A DNA stretch of 20,317 nt from JBIOUF01 sp044866695 (GTDB taxonomy: Bacteria; Actinomycetota; Actinomycetes; Propionibacteriales; Nocardioidaceae), in assembly GCA_044866695.1 (NCBI GenBank), contig JBIOUF010000263.1, positions 1-20,317 of the forward strand. Reading direction: 5' to 3'. A model generated the notes under the pieces. It did not search any database. It had not been told where the DNA came from and saw only the letters and a program-made list of their open reading frames with translations. Shown here piece by piece: positions 14,231 through 20,317 of the stretch; positions within the stretch are counted from its first letter, which is position 1; the number at the start of each line of letters is the position of its first letter. A program made the position numbers and the translations under genes.

Positions 14231-15211
14231 TCAGCCCTCGCCGCTCTCGGCGGCGGGGGCGGGCACCGCTCCGGAACGCCGGCGCCGGAGCAGCAGCCAG
14301 CCCGGAACCGCCACCGCGAGCAGCACGACCAGGAACGGCAGCGCCGCGCCGAGGGCGGTCATGGAGACCGCGAACGTCGTCACCAGGCCCCGCCAGCCCG
14401 CCGCGAGCCCGGCGCCGAAGCCGCCCGCCAGCGGGTTGGTCTCGGTGACCGGCGGCTCCGGCGTGGTCATCGTGACGGTGAGAGTGGCCAGGCTCGTCTG
14501 GGCGGCCAGGTACGCCTGCTGGGCACGCAGCGACCGCAGGCTGGCCTCCCGCCGGGCGATCTCCGCCTCCACGCGGACCAGCTCGGAGACGTCGTCGGTG
14601 CGGCCGAGGAACCCGCGCAGCCGGCCCAGGCTGATCCGCTGCGTGCGGATCCGGGAGTCCACGTCGATCACCTCGGTGGTCACGTCCTCGGAGCGGGTCA
14701 CGACGTCGGTGACCGTGGCCAGCCCCTCCAGCTCGGCCACGACGCCCTCGAAGCGGCCGGCGGGCACGCGCAGCCGCAGGGTCGCCGAGCGGGTCTCGCC
14801 GCGGTCGTCGTTGACCGCCTCCCGGTCCGCGACGAAGCCACCGGCCCTCCGGACCACCCGCTCCACGGCCGCCTGCAGCGCGACCAGGTCGTCGTCGACC
14901 AGGTCCATCGTGCCGGTCGCGACGACGGCACGGGTCTGTACGGCGGCGTTCGCCGGCGCCTGCCCCTCGACCGCCGCTTCGCCACCGGCGTCGGCCGCGC
15001 CCCGGGCCTCGGCGGCGACATCGGGCGCCGGCTCGAGGTCGCCGGCCCCGCCCCCGTCCGGCGCGCTGTCCGAGGCGCCGTCGGAGCCGCCGGCCTGGCA
15101 GGCGGCCGCCGCGACGAGGACCGCGGCGACCAGGGCGAGCCCGCCCACCAGCCGCCCCCAGTGTCCGGTCCGTCTCGTCGCCGTCCGCGCCGTCCTCGCC
15201 GACCCCGTCAT
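14231..15211 (-). CDS. DUF4349 domain-containing membrane lipoprotein
   Basis: This is a 326-residue protein. An N-terminal hydrophobic stretch (LVGGLALVAAVLVAAAAC) with Cys38 looks like a lipoprotein signal. An acidic Gly/Ala/Pro linker follows to about residue 85. The DUF4349 core runs from VVATGTMDLVDDDLVALQAAVE through GGFVADREAV, SATLRLRVPAGRFEGVVAEL and TEVIDVDSRIRTQ. A heptad-like coiled-coil segment is ELVRVEAEIARREASLRSL, and near the C-terminus a transmembrane helix (LGAALPFLVVLLAVAVPGWLLL) is capped by RRRRS. The protein would be anchored with its core outside. Function of the family is unknown. ATG 15211 has GAAGG just upstream. It lies between hemE and hemY but on the opposite strand, so is not in their operon. 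Confidence 0.85.
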   Translation of the reverse strand: MTGSARTARTATRRTGHWGRLVGGLALVAAVLVAAAACQAGGSDGASDSAPDGGGAGDLEPAPDVAAEARGAADAGGEAAVEGQAPANAAVQTRAVVATGTMDLVDDDLVALQAAVERVVRRAGGFVADREAVNDDRGETRSATLRLRVPAGRFEGVVAELEGLATVTDVVTRSEDVTTEVIDVDSRIRTQRISLGRLRGFLGRTDDVSELVRVEAEIARREASLRSLRAQQAYLAAQTSLATLTVTMTTPEPPVTETNPLAGGFGAGLAAGWRGLVTTFAVSMTALGAALPFLVVLLAVAVPGWLLLRRRRSGAVPAPAAESGEG

Positions 15212-15277
15212 GGCCCTTCGACGCAGCGGGCGGTGCACCGGTTCCCGCGCGGCGGCAGGTTTGCCAGGCTGGGGGAC

Positions 15278-16693
15278 GTGACCACGCCGCCCGCCTCGCC
15301 CACGGTGGTGGTCGTCGGGGCCGGGATCGCCGGGCTGACCGCCGCCTCCGCGCTGCGAGAGCGCCTGGGTGGCGCGACCGTGGTCGTCCTGGAGGCCGCC
15401 GACCGGGCCGGCGGGAAGCTCCGGCTGGCCCAGGTCGCCGGGGTCACCGTGGACGTGGGCGCGGAGGCCCTGCTCAACCGGCGGCCGGAGGCGGTCGAGC
15501 TGGCCCGAGCCGCCGGGCTCGCCGACCGGCTGGTCCATCCCGCCACCACGTCGTCGCGGATCTGGTCCCGGGGCCGGCTGCACCGGGTGCCGCGGTCGGT
15601 CATGGGCGTGCCCGCGGACCTGCAGGACCTCTCCGACTCCGGGCTGCTCTCGCGGCACGGAGCCGCCCGCGCGGCGCTCGAGCCCGTTCTGCCGCAGACC
15701 CGGCTGGGCGGCGCCGACATGGCGGTCGGACGCCTCGTGGAGGAGCGGTTCGGCCGCGAGGTGGTGGACCGGCTGCTCGAGCCGCTGCTCGGGGGCGTGT
15801 ACGCCGGCCACTCCCGGGAGCTCTCCGTCCGGGCCGCGACCCCCCAGGTGGCGACGCTGCTCGAGGACGGCCGCTCGCTGGTCAGGGCGGCCGGAGCCGC
15901 CGTCGCGGCCGCACGCGACGTGCCGGTCTTCGCCGGGCTGGTCGGCGGGGTGGGCCGGCTGGCCACGGCGGTCGCCGGCGACCTGGACGTCCGGCCCGGC
16001 GTCACGGTCCGCGGGCTGGCGCGGCGGGAGGACGGCTGGGAGCTGGTGCTCGGCTCGGCCGCCGCCCCCTCGACGGCCGCCGCCGACGCCGTGGTGCTGG
16101 CCACCCCGGCTGCCGCGACCGGCAGGATCCTCTCGACCGTGGCCCCGGCGGCGACCGCCGAGCTGGCCGGGGTCGAGTACGCGTCCACCGCGGTCGTGAC
16201 GATGGCGTTCCGCGGCCACGACCTGCCCCCGGTCGCGGGGTCGGGGTTCCTGGTGCCGCCGGTGGAGCACCGCACGGTGAAGGCGGTCACCTTCTCGTTC
16301 GCGAAGTGGGACTGGCTGCGCCGCGCCGGCGCGGCCGAGGACCTGGTGCTGCTCCGCGCGTCGGTGGGCCGGCACCGTGAGGCGGGGTCGCTGCAGGTCG
16401 ACGACGACGAGCTGGTCCGGGCCTGCCTGGACGACCTGGCCGCGGCCGTCGGCCTGTCGGTCCGGCCCGTCGACGCCCACGTCCAGCGCTGGGGCGGCGC
16501 GCTGCCCCAGTACGCCGTGGGGCATCTGGAGCGGGTCCGCAGGGTGCGGGAGGCCGTCGGCCGGCATCCCGGGCTCGCCGTGTGCGGGGCGGCGTACGAC
16601 GGGATCGGCGTCGCCGCCTGCGTCGCGTCGGGCCGGCGGGCCGCGGACCAGGTGGCGGCCGCCTTGACCCGGCCTGGACGCCCCCTCGGCTGA
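15278..16693 (+). CDS. hemY: Coproporphyrinogen III oxidase / protoporphyrinogen oxidase, HemY (CgoX) type
   Basis: This is a 471-residue FAD enzyme. The dinucleotide fold VVVVGAGIAGLTAASAL (10-26) with Glu39 at the end of strand two opens the protein, followed by ADRAGGKLRL. The middle has LLEPLLGGVYAGHSRELSVRA, typical of HemG/HemY oxidases, and the C-terminal FAD-binding segment GAAYDGIGVAACVASGRRAA. In actinobacteria with HemQ this enzyme oxidises coproporphyrinogen III to coproporphyrin III using oxygen, hence the alternative name CgoX. GTG 15278 gives the usual N-terminus directly before the FAD motif; GGGGG is close upstream and a CAGGCT box lies seven bases before it. It is divergent from the DUF4349 gene (66-bp gap) and upstream of hemQ. 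Confidence 0.92.
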   Translation: MTTPPASPTVVVVGAGIAGLTAASALRERLGGATVVVLEAADRAGGKLRLAQVAGVTVDVGAEALLNRRPEAVELARAAGLADRLVHPATTSSRIWSRGRLHRVPRSVMGVPADLQDLSDSGLLSRHGAARAALEPVLPQTRLGGADMAVGRLVEERFGREVVDRLLEPLLGGVYAGHSRELSVRAATPQVATLLEDGRSLVRAAGAAVAAARDVPVFAGLVGGVGRLATAVAGDLDVRPGVTVRGLARREDGWELVLGSAAAPSTAAADAVVLATPAAATGRILSTVAPAATAELAGVEYASTAVVTMAFRGHDLPPVAGSGFLVPPVEHRTVKAVTFSFAKWDWLRRAGAAEDLVLLRASVGRHREAGSLQVDDDELVRACLDDLAAAVGLSVRPVDAHVQRWGGALPQYAVGHLERVRRVREAVGRHPGLAVCGAAYDGIGVAACVASGRRAADQVAAALTRPGRPLG

Positions 16694-16807
16694 CCGAGAC
16701 GAGCCGGCTGCCGTGCCGAGCCGGCCTGCCGCGGCCGCCGGCTCGCGGAGGGAGCGGCCGCTCGACGTGGCCGAGCGGTCCACGACAGGTGAGGGAAGAT
16801 GGGCCGC
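16694..16807. other. hemY-hemQ intergenic region with GC-rich palindromes
   Basis: These 114 bp contain a perfect 12-bp palindrome GAGCGGCCGCTC (16752-16763) and a small stem CGTGG/CCACG (16766-16770, 16780-16784) about 25-40 bases before the hemQ start. They may be a processing or attenuation site or part of a hemQ promoter. No ORF or clear -10 was found. Confidence 0.4.
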
Positions 16808-17530
16808 ATGACCGACCCGGAACGCCCCGCCAACCGCGGCAAGCTGGCCCGCGAGCTCAACGACACGATCCGCTACACGATGTGGTCGGTGTTCTCCCTG
16901 CGGACCCCGCTCGGCGAGTCCGACCGGTTCGCGCAGGTGCACGAGGTCGACAAGCTCCTGGCCGAGCTGGCCGACGGCGACCAGCCGGTCGTGGTGCGCG
17001 GCGTCTACGACGTGTCCGGCCTGCGCGCCGACGCCGAGCTGATGGTCTGGTGGCACGCCGGCACCGCCGATGCGCTCCAGGACGCCTACCACCGCCTGCG
17101 GCGCACCGCGTTCGGCACCCGGCTGGTCCCGGTCTGGTCCCAGCTGGCCCTGCACCGGCCCGCGGAGTTCAACCAGGCCCACATCCCCGCGTTCCTGGCC
17201 GACGAGGCGCCGCGGGCCTACGTGTGCGTCTACCCGTTCGTGCGGTCCTACGAGTGGTACCTGCTCGACGACTCCGAGCGGCGCGCCCTGCTCGCCGAGC
17301 ACGGCCGGATGGCCCGAGGCTTCCCCGACGTCCGCGCCAACACCGTCGCGGCGTTCGCGCTCGGCGACTACGAGTGGATCCTGGCCTTCGAGGCCGACGA
17401 GCTGCACCGGATCGTCGACCTCATGCGACACCTCCGCGGCTCGGGGGCGCGGCGGCACGTCCGCGAGGAGGTGCCGTTCTTCACCGGCCGGCGGCGTACC
17501 GTCGCAGAGCTGCTCGCCGACCTGCCCTAG
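16808..17530 (+). CDS. hemQ: Coproheme decarboxylase (HemQ, chlorite dismutase-like family)
   Basis: This 240-residue protein converts coproheme to heme b with hydrogen peroxide, the last step of the coproporphyrin-dependent pathway. The N-terminal NDTIRYTMWSVF and the stretch RGVYDVSGLRADAELMVWWH (64-83) are typical of actinobacterial HemQ. His165 in EHGRMAR fits the proximal heme ligand. Tyr138 in RAYVCVYPF lies 27 residues before it, the same spacing as the catalytic Tyr and ligand His of Listeria HemQ as I recall it. The distal arginine of true chlorite dismutases cannot be placed here, and the heme-gene context favours HemQ. ATG 16808 has GAGGGAA (16791-16797) at good distance; ATG 16799 would be too close. 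It converges on msrB with four bases between stops. Confidence 0.94.
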   Translation: MTDPERPANRGKLARELNDTIRYTMWSVFSLRTPLGESDRFAQVHEVDKLLAELADGDQPVVVRGVYDVSGLRADAELMVWWHAGTADALQDAYHRLRRTAFGTRLVPVWSQLALHRPAEFNQAHIPAFLADEAPRAYVCVYPFVRSYEWYLLDDSERRALLAEHGRMARGFPDVRANTVAAFALGDYEWILAFEADELHRIVDLMRHLRGSGARRHVREEVPFFTGRRRTVAELLADLP

Positions 17531-17534
17531 TACC

Positions 17535-17948
17535 TCAGCCGGTGGGCTCGCTCGGCTCCAGGGTCAGGCTGACCGAGTTGATGCAGTAGCGCTGGTCGGT
17601 CGGCGTGCCGTACCCCTCGCCCTCGAAGACGTGGCCGAGGTGCGAGCCGCAGGCGGCGCAGCGCACCTCGACCCGGCGCATGCCCAGCGAGCGGTCCTCG
17701 ACGTACTCCACCCGGTCCTCGGCCAGCGGCGCGTAGAACGACGGCCAGCCGCAGTGGGAGTCGAACTTGGTCTCCGACCGGAACAGCTCTGCGCCGCAGG
17801 CCCGGCACCGGTAGACCCCGACGGTCTTGGTGTCGGTGTACTCGCCGGTGAACGGCCGTTCGGTCCCCGCCCGGCGCAGCACGTCGTACTCCTCGCCGGA
17901 AAGCCGCTCGCGCCACTCCTCGTCGGTCCTCTGCACCGGGTAGCTCAT
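17535..17948 (-). CDS. msrB: Peptide-methionine (R)-S-oxide reductase MsrB
   Basis: This 137-residue enzyme repairs the R-epimer of methionine sulfoxide in proteins, recycled by thioredoxin. Zinc is held by two CxxC pairs (Cys48/51 and Cys97/100). The catalytic Cys122 is in RYCINS and a resolving Cys66 in SHCGWPSF, so it is the zinc-binding two-cysteine form. Length is normal and full. ATG 17948 was chosen over GTG 17972: a minus-strand TACGGT (17961-17956) lies seven bases upstream, and homology starts at SYPVQRTDEEW. The promoter side carries a 22-bp tandem repeat array. It converges on hemQ with overlapping 3' regions. Confidence 0.95.
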   Translation of the reverse strand: MSYPVQRTDEEWRERLSGEEYDVLRRAGTERPFTGEYTDTKTVGVYRCRACGAELFRSETKFDSHCGWPSFYAPLAEDRVEYVEDRSLGMRRVEVRCAACGSHLGHVFEGEGYGTPTDQRYCINSVSLTLEPSEPTG

Positions 17949-17955
17949 GGGCTCC

Positions 17956-17961
17956 ACCGTA
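17956..17961 (-). promoter_or_regulatory. Candidate -10 box of msrB
   Basis: TACGGT on the minus strand (17961-17956) lies seven bases before ATG 17948. GGAG also lies within that spacer, but only three bases from the ATG, too close for normal use, so a leaderless transcript is likely. Confidence 0.4.
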
Positions 17962-17990
17962 CCGAGCGCCACCTACGCCCCCCGCCGCGC

Positions 17991-18077
17991 GTCGAGCCGT
18001 CAATCTTGGTGGGTCGAGCCGTCAGTGTTGGTGGGTCGAGCCGTCAGTGTTGGTGGGTCGAGCCGTCAGTGTTGGTG
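17991..18077. repeat. 22-bp tandem repeat array, copy B (inverted relative to copy A)
   Basis: Units beginning GTCGAGCCGTCA start at 17991, 18013, 18035 and 18057 with exact 22-bp period; the first differs by a few bases (AATCTTGG). The sequence is the reverse complement of the array at 676-755. It occupies the DNA about 30 bp upstream of the candidate msrB -10 box and ends 52 bp before the 3' end of the nucleoside hydrolase gene. Unlike copy A it has no flanking inverted repeat that I can find. Confidence 0.85.
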
Positions 18078-18129
18078 TCCAGCGTCGAGACGCCGTGGAC
18101 GGCGGAAGGCGCCCGCCGGCACGCCGACG

Positions 18130-19071
18130 TCAGGGGTCGACCGCGCCGGCGGCCCGGACGACGGCCAGCTGCCAGTACTCGTCCAGGGCGTCTGCGTCGA
18201 TCGCCGTGACGACGCACGCCGGACGTCCGTGGGGTCGTTCGACCGTACGCAGGAGCGCGCCGTCGCGCTCGCAGATGATCCTGCGCTCGGTGGTCGTCGC
18301 GCCAGGCCAGCCGGCCGCGACCGCGCACGCGGCGACGTCGTACTGGAAGTTGAGCAGATCGTCGGGCAGGCCCGGCCACCTCACACCCAGCGAAGGCATG
18401 TCGAGCTCCTGGCCGTGAGCGGCCGCCTGGTCGGCGAGCAGGACGCCGAGCGGTCCTGCGGCGCGCAGCCGCGGCAGGACCCGGGCCCGCAGCCACGTCC
18501 CGAGCGTCGGCGGCAAGGGCACCAGCGTCAGGTCACCGACGGCTTCCAGGACCAGCTCCGCGGCATCGGTGTCCCACTGGGTGTTCCAGTCCATGTCCGG
18601 GCCCCACGGCACCAGGCCCCTTGCCGGCGGTTCGACATAGCCGCCCATGTAGACCAGGCGCATGCCCGAGAGGGTTCCGGGCCGGAGGATCTCGAGCAGT
18701 GCCAGGTTGGTCAGCGGCCCGATGGCGACAGCTGTGACGTCCTGCTCGGCGGCCGAGGCGAGCGCGTCCAGCGCAGCCCCCGGGGGCGACCTCACCGCGG
18801 TCACGCCACCCGGCCACTGCCTCGGGTCGGCCGTGGCGTCGTCAGCGACGGCCTTGTTCGTCAGTGACAGCGCCGCACCCGCGAACACCGGCACCGCCGT
18901 GGCGCCCGCCAGGTCCAGGACTCGGCGCGCGGCGCCGGCGCGCGACCCACGGGCGTCGACGGTCGTGGTCACCCCGACCAGCTCGACGTCGTCGAGGCCC
19001 ACCAGCATCGCCAGGGCGCACGCGTCGTCGGTGTCGCCGCCCAGATCCGTGTCGAGGTGGATCCTCCTCAT
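18130..19071 (-). CDS. Inosine-uridine-preferring nucleoside hydrolase family protein
   Basis: This is a 313-residue protein. The N-terminal calcium-site motif is DTDLGGDTDD (7-16), the longer variant of the DTDPGxDD hallmark. Other family segments are AIGPLTNLALL, VYMGGYVEPP and DMDWNTQWDTDAAELVL, and a late aspartate in FQYDVAACA. The family cleaves the N-glycosidic bond of ribonucleosides for salvage. No signal peptide is present, so it acts in the cytoplasm. No transporter or kinase for nucleosides is next to it, and substrate specificity is not readable. ATG 19071 is followed at once by the motif; a weak CAGCAT box lies six bases upstream on the minus strand. It is divergent from the epimerase-like gene (104-bp gap). 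Confidence 0.9.
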   Translation of the reverse strand: MRRIHLDTDLGGDTDDACALAMLVGLDDVELVGVTTTVDARGSRAGAARRVLDLAGATAVPVFAGAALSLTNKAVADDATADPRQWPGGVTAVRSPPGAALDALASAAEQDVTAVAIGPLTNLALLEILRPGTLSGMRLVYMGGYVEPPARGLVPWGPDMDWNTQWDTDAAELVLEAVGDLTLVPLPPTLGTWLRARVLPRLRAAGPLGVLLADQAAAHGQELDMPSLGVRWPGLPDDLLNFQYDVAACAVAAGWPGATTTERRIICERDGALLRTVERPHGRPACVVTAIDADALDEYWQLAVVRAAGAVDP

Positions 19072-19175
19072 GACCGAATGCTGGCATCCGGGGCGCTCTG
19101 CTGCTTCCCGCCGCTCGCCCGGCCCGGCGGTGGTTCGGCTTGCGATGCCCGTCGCGTCCGGGTGCAGTGGGGGAC

Positions 19176-20201
19176 ATGAGGGTCCTGGTGCTCGGTGGCA
19201 GCGTGTTCTTGTCCAGGCAGGCGGCGGTCGAGGCTCGCGACCGTGGCCACGAGGTCACCTGCGTGACGCGGGGACTGAGCGGCGCGGTCCCCGACGGCGT
19301 ACGGCACGTCGACTGGGACCGGGCAGACGAGCCGCCGGACCCGCTGGCGACGGCGAGCTTCGACGCGGTCCTCGACGTGGGGCGCATCCCGTCGCACGTC
19401 CGGCGCGCTCTCGCGGTGTGGCCGCGCGCGCACTGGGTGTTCGTGTCGACGATCAGCGTGTACGCCGACCCCGCGACACCCGAACCCGGGACCGACGGAC
19501 CGCTCGTCGACGGGATCGAGGAGGACCGCGACTCCTCCGGCGTCGAGGCCTACGCCGGCATGAAGGTGGCCTGCGAACGGCTGGTGGCCGAGGCCGCGGA
19601 GCGGGCCACGATCGTCCGGCCGGGGCTCATCGTGGGCCCCGGTGACCCGACGGGCCGCTTCGGGTACTGGCCGGACCGGCTCGCGGAGGGTGGGCAGGTG
19701 CTCGGCCCGGGTGCCCCGGCCGACCGCGTGCAGCTCATCGACGTGCGCGACCTGGCGGCGTGGCTGGTCCTCCTCGGCGAGTCCGGGCCGACGGGCGTCT
19801 TCGACGCGACCGGCCCGGTGACAGCGGTAGGCGACGTACTGGCCAGCTCCGCGGCCGGAGTCGGCAACGGCGCGCCGGACATCGTGTGGCCCGGACAAGA
19901 TTTCCTCCTCCAGCAGGGGGTCGAGCCTTGGGCCGGCCCCGGAGCGCTGCCCCTGTGGCTCCCTCGGCCCGACTACGAGGGAATGATGACCCACGACCCC
20001 GGGCCGGCACTGCGCGCCGGCCTCCGGCTGCGGCCGGTCTCGGAGACCGCCCGGGACACCCTGGCGTGGCTGCGCCACGAACCGCGCGCCACCCGTACCG
20101 GCATCAGCCGTGCGCGCGAGGCCGAGCTGCTCGCGGCCTGGCACGAGGTGCTCGAGGCGAGCCGGCCCGGTGGTCGAGGAGCGAGCCGTCCCGGTGGTTG
20201 A
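19176..20201 (+). CDS. NAD-dependent epimerase/dehydratase family protein (extended SDR)
   Basis: This is a 341-residue protein. The N-terminal Rossmann motif VLVLGGSVFLSRQAAVEA (3-20) keeps the GG-x-x-F pattern of atypical and extended SDR proteins. The catalytic set is STISVYAD with serine, and YAGMK with the Tyr-x3-Lys pair. IVRPGLIVGPGDPTGRF and the DVRDLAAWLV segment are typical of reductase-like epimerases that bind NAD(P). The substrate cannot be inferred. ATG 19176 follows GGGGG. The end is odd: the last residues (SRPGGRGASRPGG) are encoded by the first units of a 24-bp tandem repeat and the stop codon lies in the second unit. The functional protein probably ended at or just before EVLEAS. 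Confidence 0.88.
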   Translation: MRVLVLGGSVFLSRQAAVEARDRGHEVTCVTRGLSGAVPDGVRHVDWDRADEPPDPLATASFDAVLDVGRIPSHVRRALAVWPRAHWVFVSTISVYADPATPEPGTDGPLVDGIEEDRDSSGVEAYAGMKVACERLVAEAAERATIVRPGLIVGPGDPTGRFGYWPDRLAEGGQVLGPGAPADRVQLIDVRDLAAWLVLLGESGPTGVFDATGPVTAVGDVLASSAAGVGNGAPDIVWPGQDFLLQQGVEPWAGPGALPLWLPRPDYEGMMTHDPGPALRAGLRLRPVSETARDTLAWLRHEPRATRTGISRAREAELLAAWHEVLEASRPGGRGASRPGG

Positions 20202-20240
20202 GGAGCGAGCCGTCCCGGTGGTTGAGGAGCGAGCCGCTAG
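20158..20240. repeat. 24-bp tandem repeat array overlapping the epimerase 3' end
   Basis: Units starting CGAGCC at 20158, 20182, 20206 and 20230 have exact 24-bp period and read CGAGCCGTCCCGGTGGTTG followed by AGGAG. The first unit has TCGAGG in place of TTGAGG. From memory, GGTGGTTGAGGAGCGAGC sequences are abundant intergenic repeats in several high-GC actinobacteria. The first two units are inside the coding frame. Confidence 0.85.
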
Positions 20241-20305
20241 GCGAGTGTCTCGAAACCACCGGCGCCGACGCGGGATCTCAACGCGGGGGCCGGTGATTTC
20301 GAGAC
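20217..20305. repeat. Nested inverted repeats at the right window edge
   Basis: GGTGGTT (20217-20223) pairs with AACCACC (20254-20260). Further, 20247-20263 (GTCTCGAAACCACCGGC) pairs with 20289-20305 with one mismatch and a 25-nt loop. The two hairpins share the central arm and so are alternative structures. The repeat family resumes at the very end (GCGAGCCGTC), so the element continues outside the window. Confidence 0.75.
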
Positions 20306-20317
20306 AGGCGAGCCGTC

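Noticed and set aside
16764..16795. tRNA-like stretch GTGGCCGAGCGGTCCACG resembling a D-arm of tRNA-Ser/Leu
   Set aside because: No acceptor stem, anticodon arm or T-loop sequence follows; the hemQ start is only about 25 bases further on.
14231..17458. Very long minus-strand extension of the DUF4349 frame through hemY and hemQ
   Set aside because: Only the part from ATG 15211 has a signal peptide and family motifs; the rest is antisense shadow.
16808..17530. Annotation as chlorite dismutase
   Set aside because: Same fold family, but linkage to hemE and hemY and the Tyr-27-His spacing point to coproheme decarboxylase HemQ.
17947..18867. 306-codon plus-strand frame containing SSRQCWWVEPSVLVGRAV repeats
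   Set aside because: It is the translation of the 22-bp repeat array followed by antisense of the nucleoside hydrolase; not a gene.

Overview
The window is a very GC-rich actinobacterial chromosome segment with densely packed genes. Evidence for this includes many GTG starts, several genes with a TAnnnT box 6-7 nt ahead of the start codon (the actinobacterial leaderless pattern), and a heme branch of the Gram-positive coproporphyrin type (HemE, HemY/CgoX, HemQ). A DUF3000-RNase D pair is divergent from hemE, and the intergenic repeats resemble ones I recall from Nocardioides- and Intrasporangiaceae-like genomes. The family-level placement is inference only.

Layout. 1-495 is the 3' end of a Y-family DNA polymerase IV gene. 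459-832 is a nested repeat cassette between convergent dinB and acylphosphatase (acyP). It has imperfect terminal inverted repeats, an internal long hairpin, a perfect 24-bp inverted repeat and a 22-bp tandem array. acyP (834-1124, minus) is divergent from an unknown 447-aa protein gene (1147-2490, plus); their starts are 22 bp apart and two candidate -10 boxes overlap there. Next come an NrtR-like Nudix/winged-helix regulator (2541-3242) and hrpA (3276-7181). A PemK/MazF-like gene without a visible antitoxin (7265-7651, minus), an unknown 205-aa protein (7857-8474, minus) and a lipoprotein (8537-9355, minus) follow. A lipoprotein substrate-binding protein without a transporter (9538-11046, plus) converges on RNase D.

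The 11055-17530 block is the most coherent: RNase D and DUF3000 on the minus strand, then hemE, a DUF4349 lipoprotein on the opposite strand, hemY/cgoX and hemQ. hemE makes coproporphyrinogen III, HemY/CgoX oxidises it to coproporphyrin III, and HemQ decarboxylates coproheme to heme b. The ferrochelatase step (CpfC/HemH) is not in the window. msrB converges on hemQ with 4 bp between the stop codons. A second 22-bp tandem array, inverted relative to the first, lies upstream of msrB.

The right end holds a nucleoside hydrolase (18130-19071, minus) divergent from an NAD-dependent epimerase/reductase-like gene (19176-20201). The C-terminus of the latter is encoded by a 24-bp tandem repeat that continues, with hairpins, to the window edge.

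No tRNA, rRNA, CRISPR array, transposase or phage gene was seen. I see no complete new defence or biosynthetic system. The less ordinary content is the repeat cassettes at gene ends, the overlapping divergent promoter, the solo MazF with a phased operator-like repeat, and the linker inserted in the orphan binding protein.
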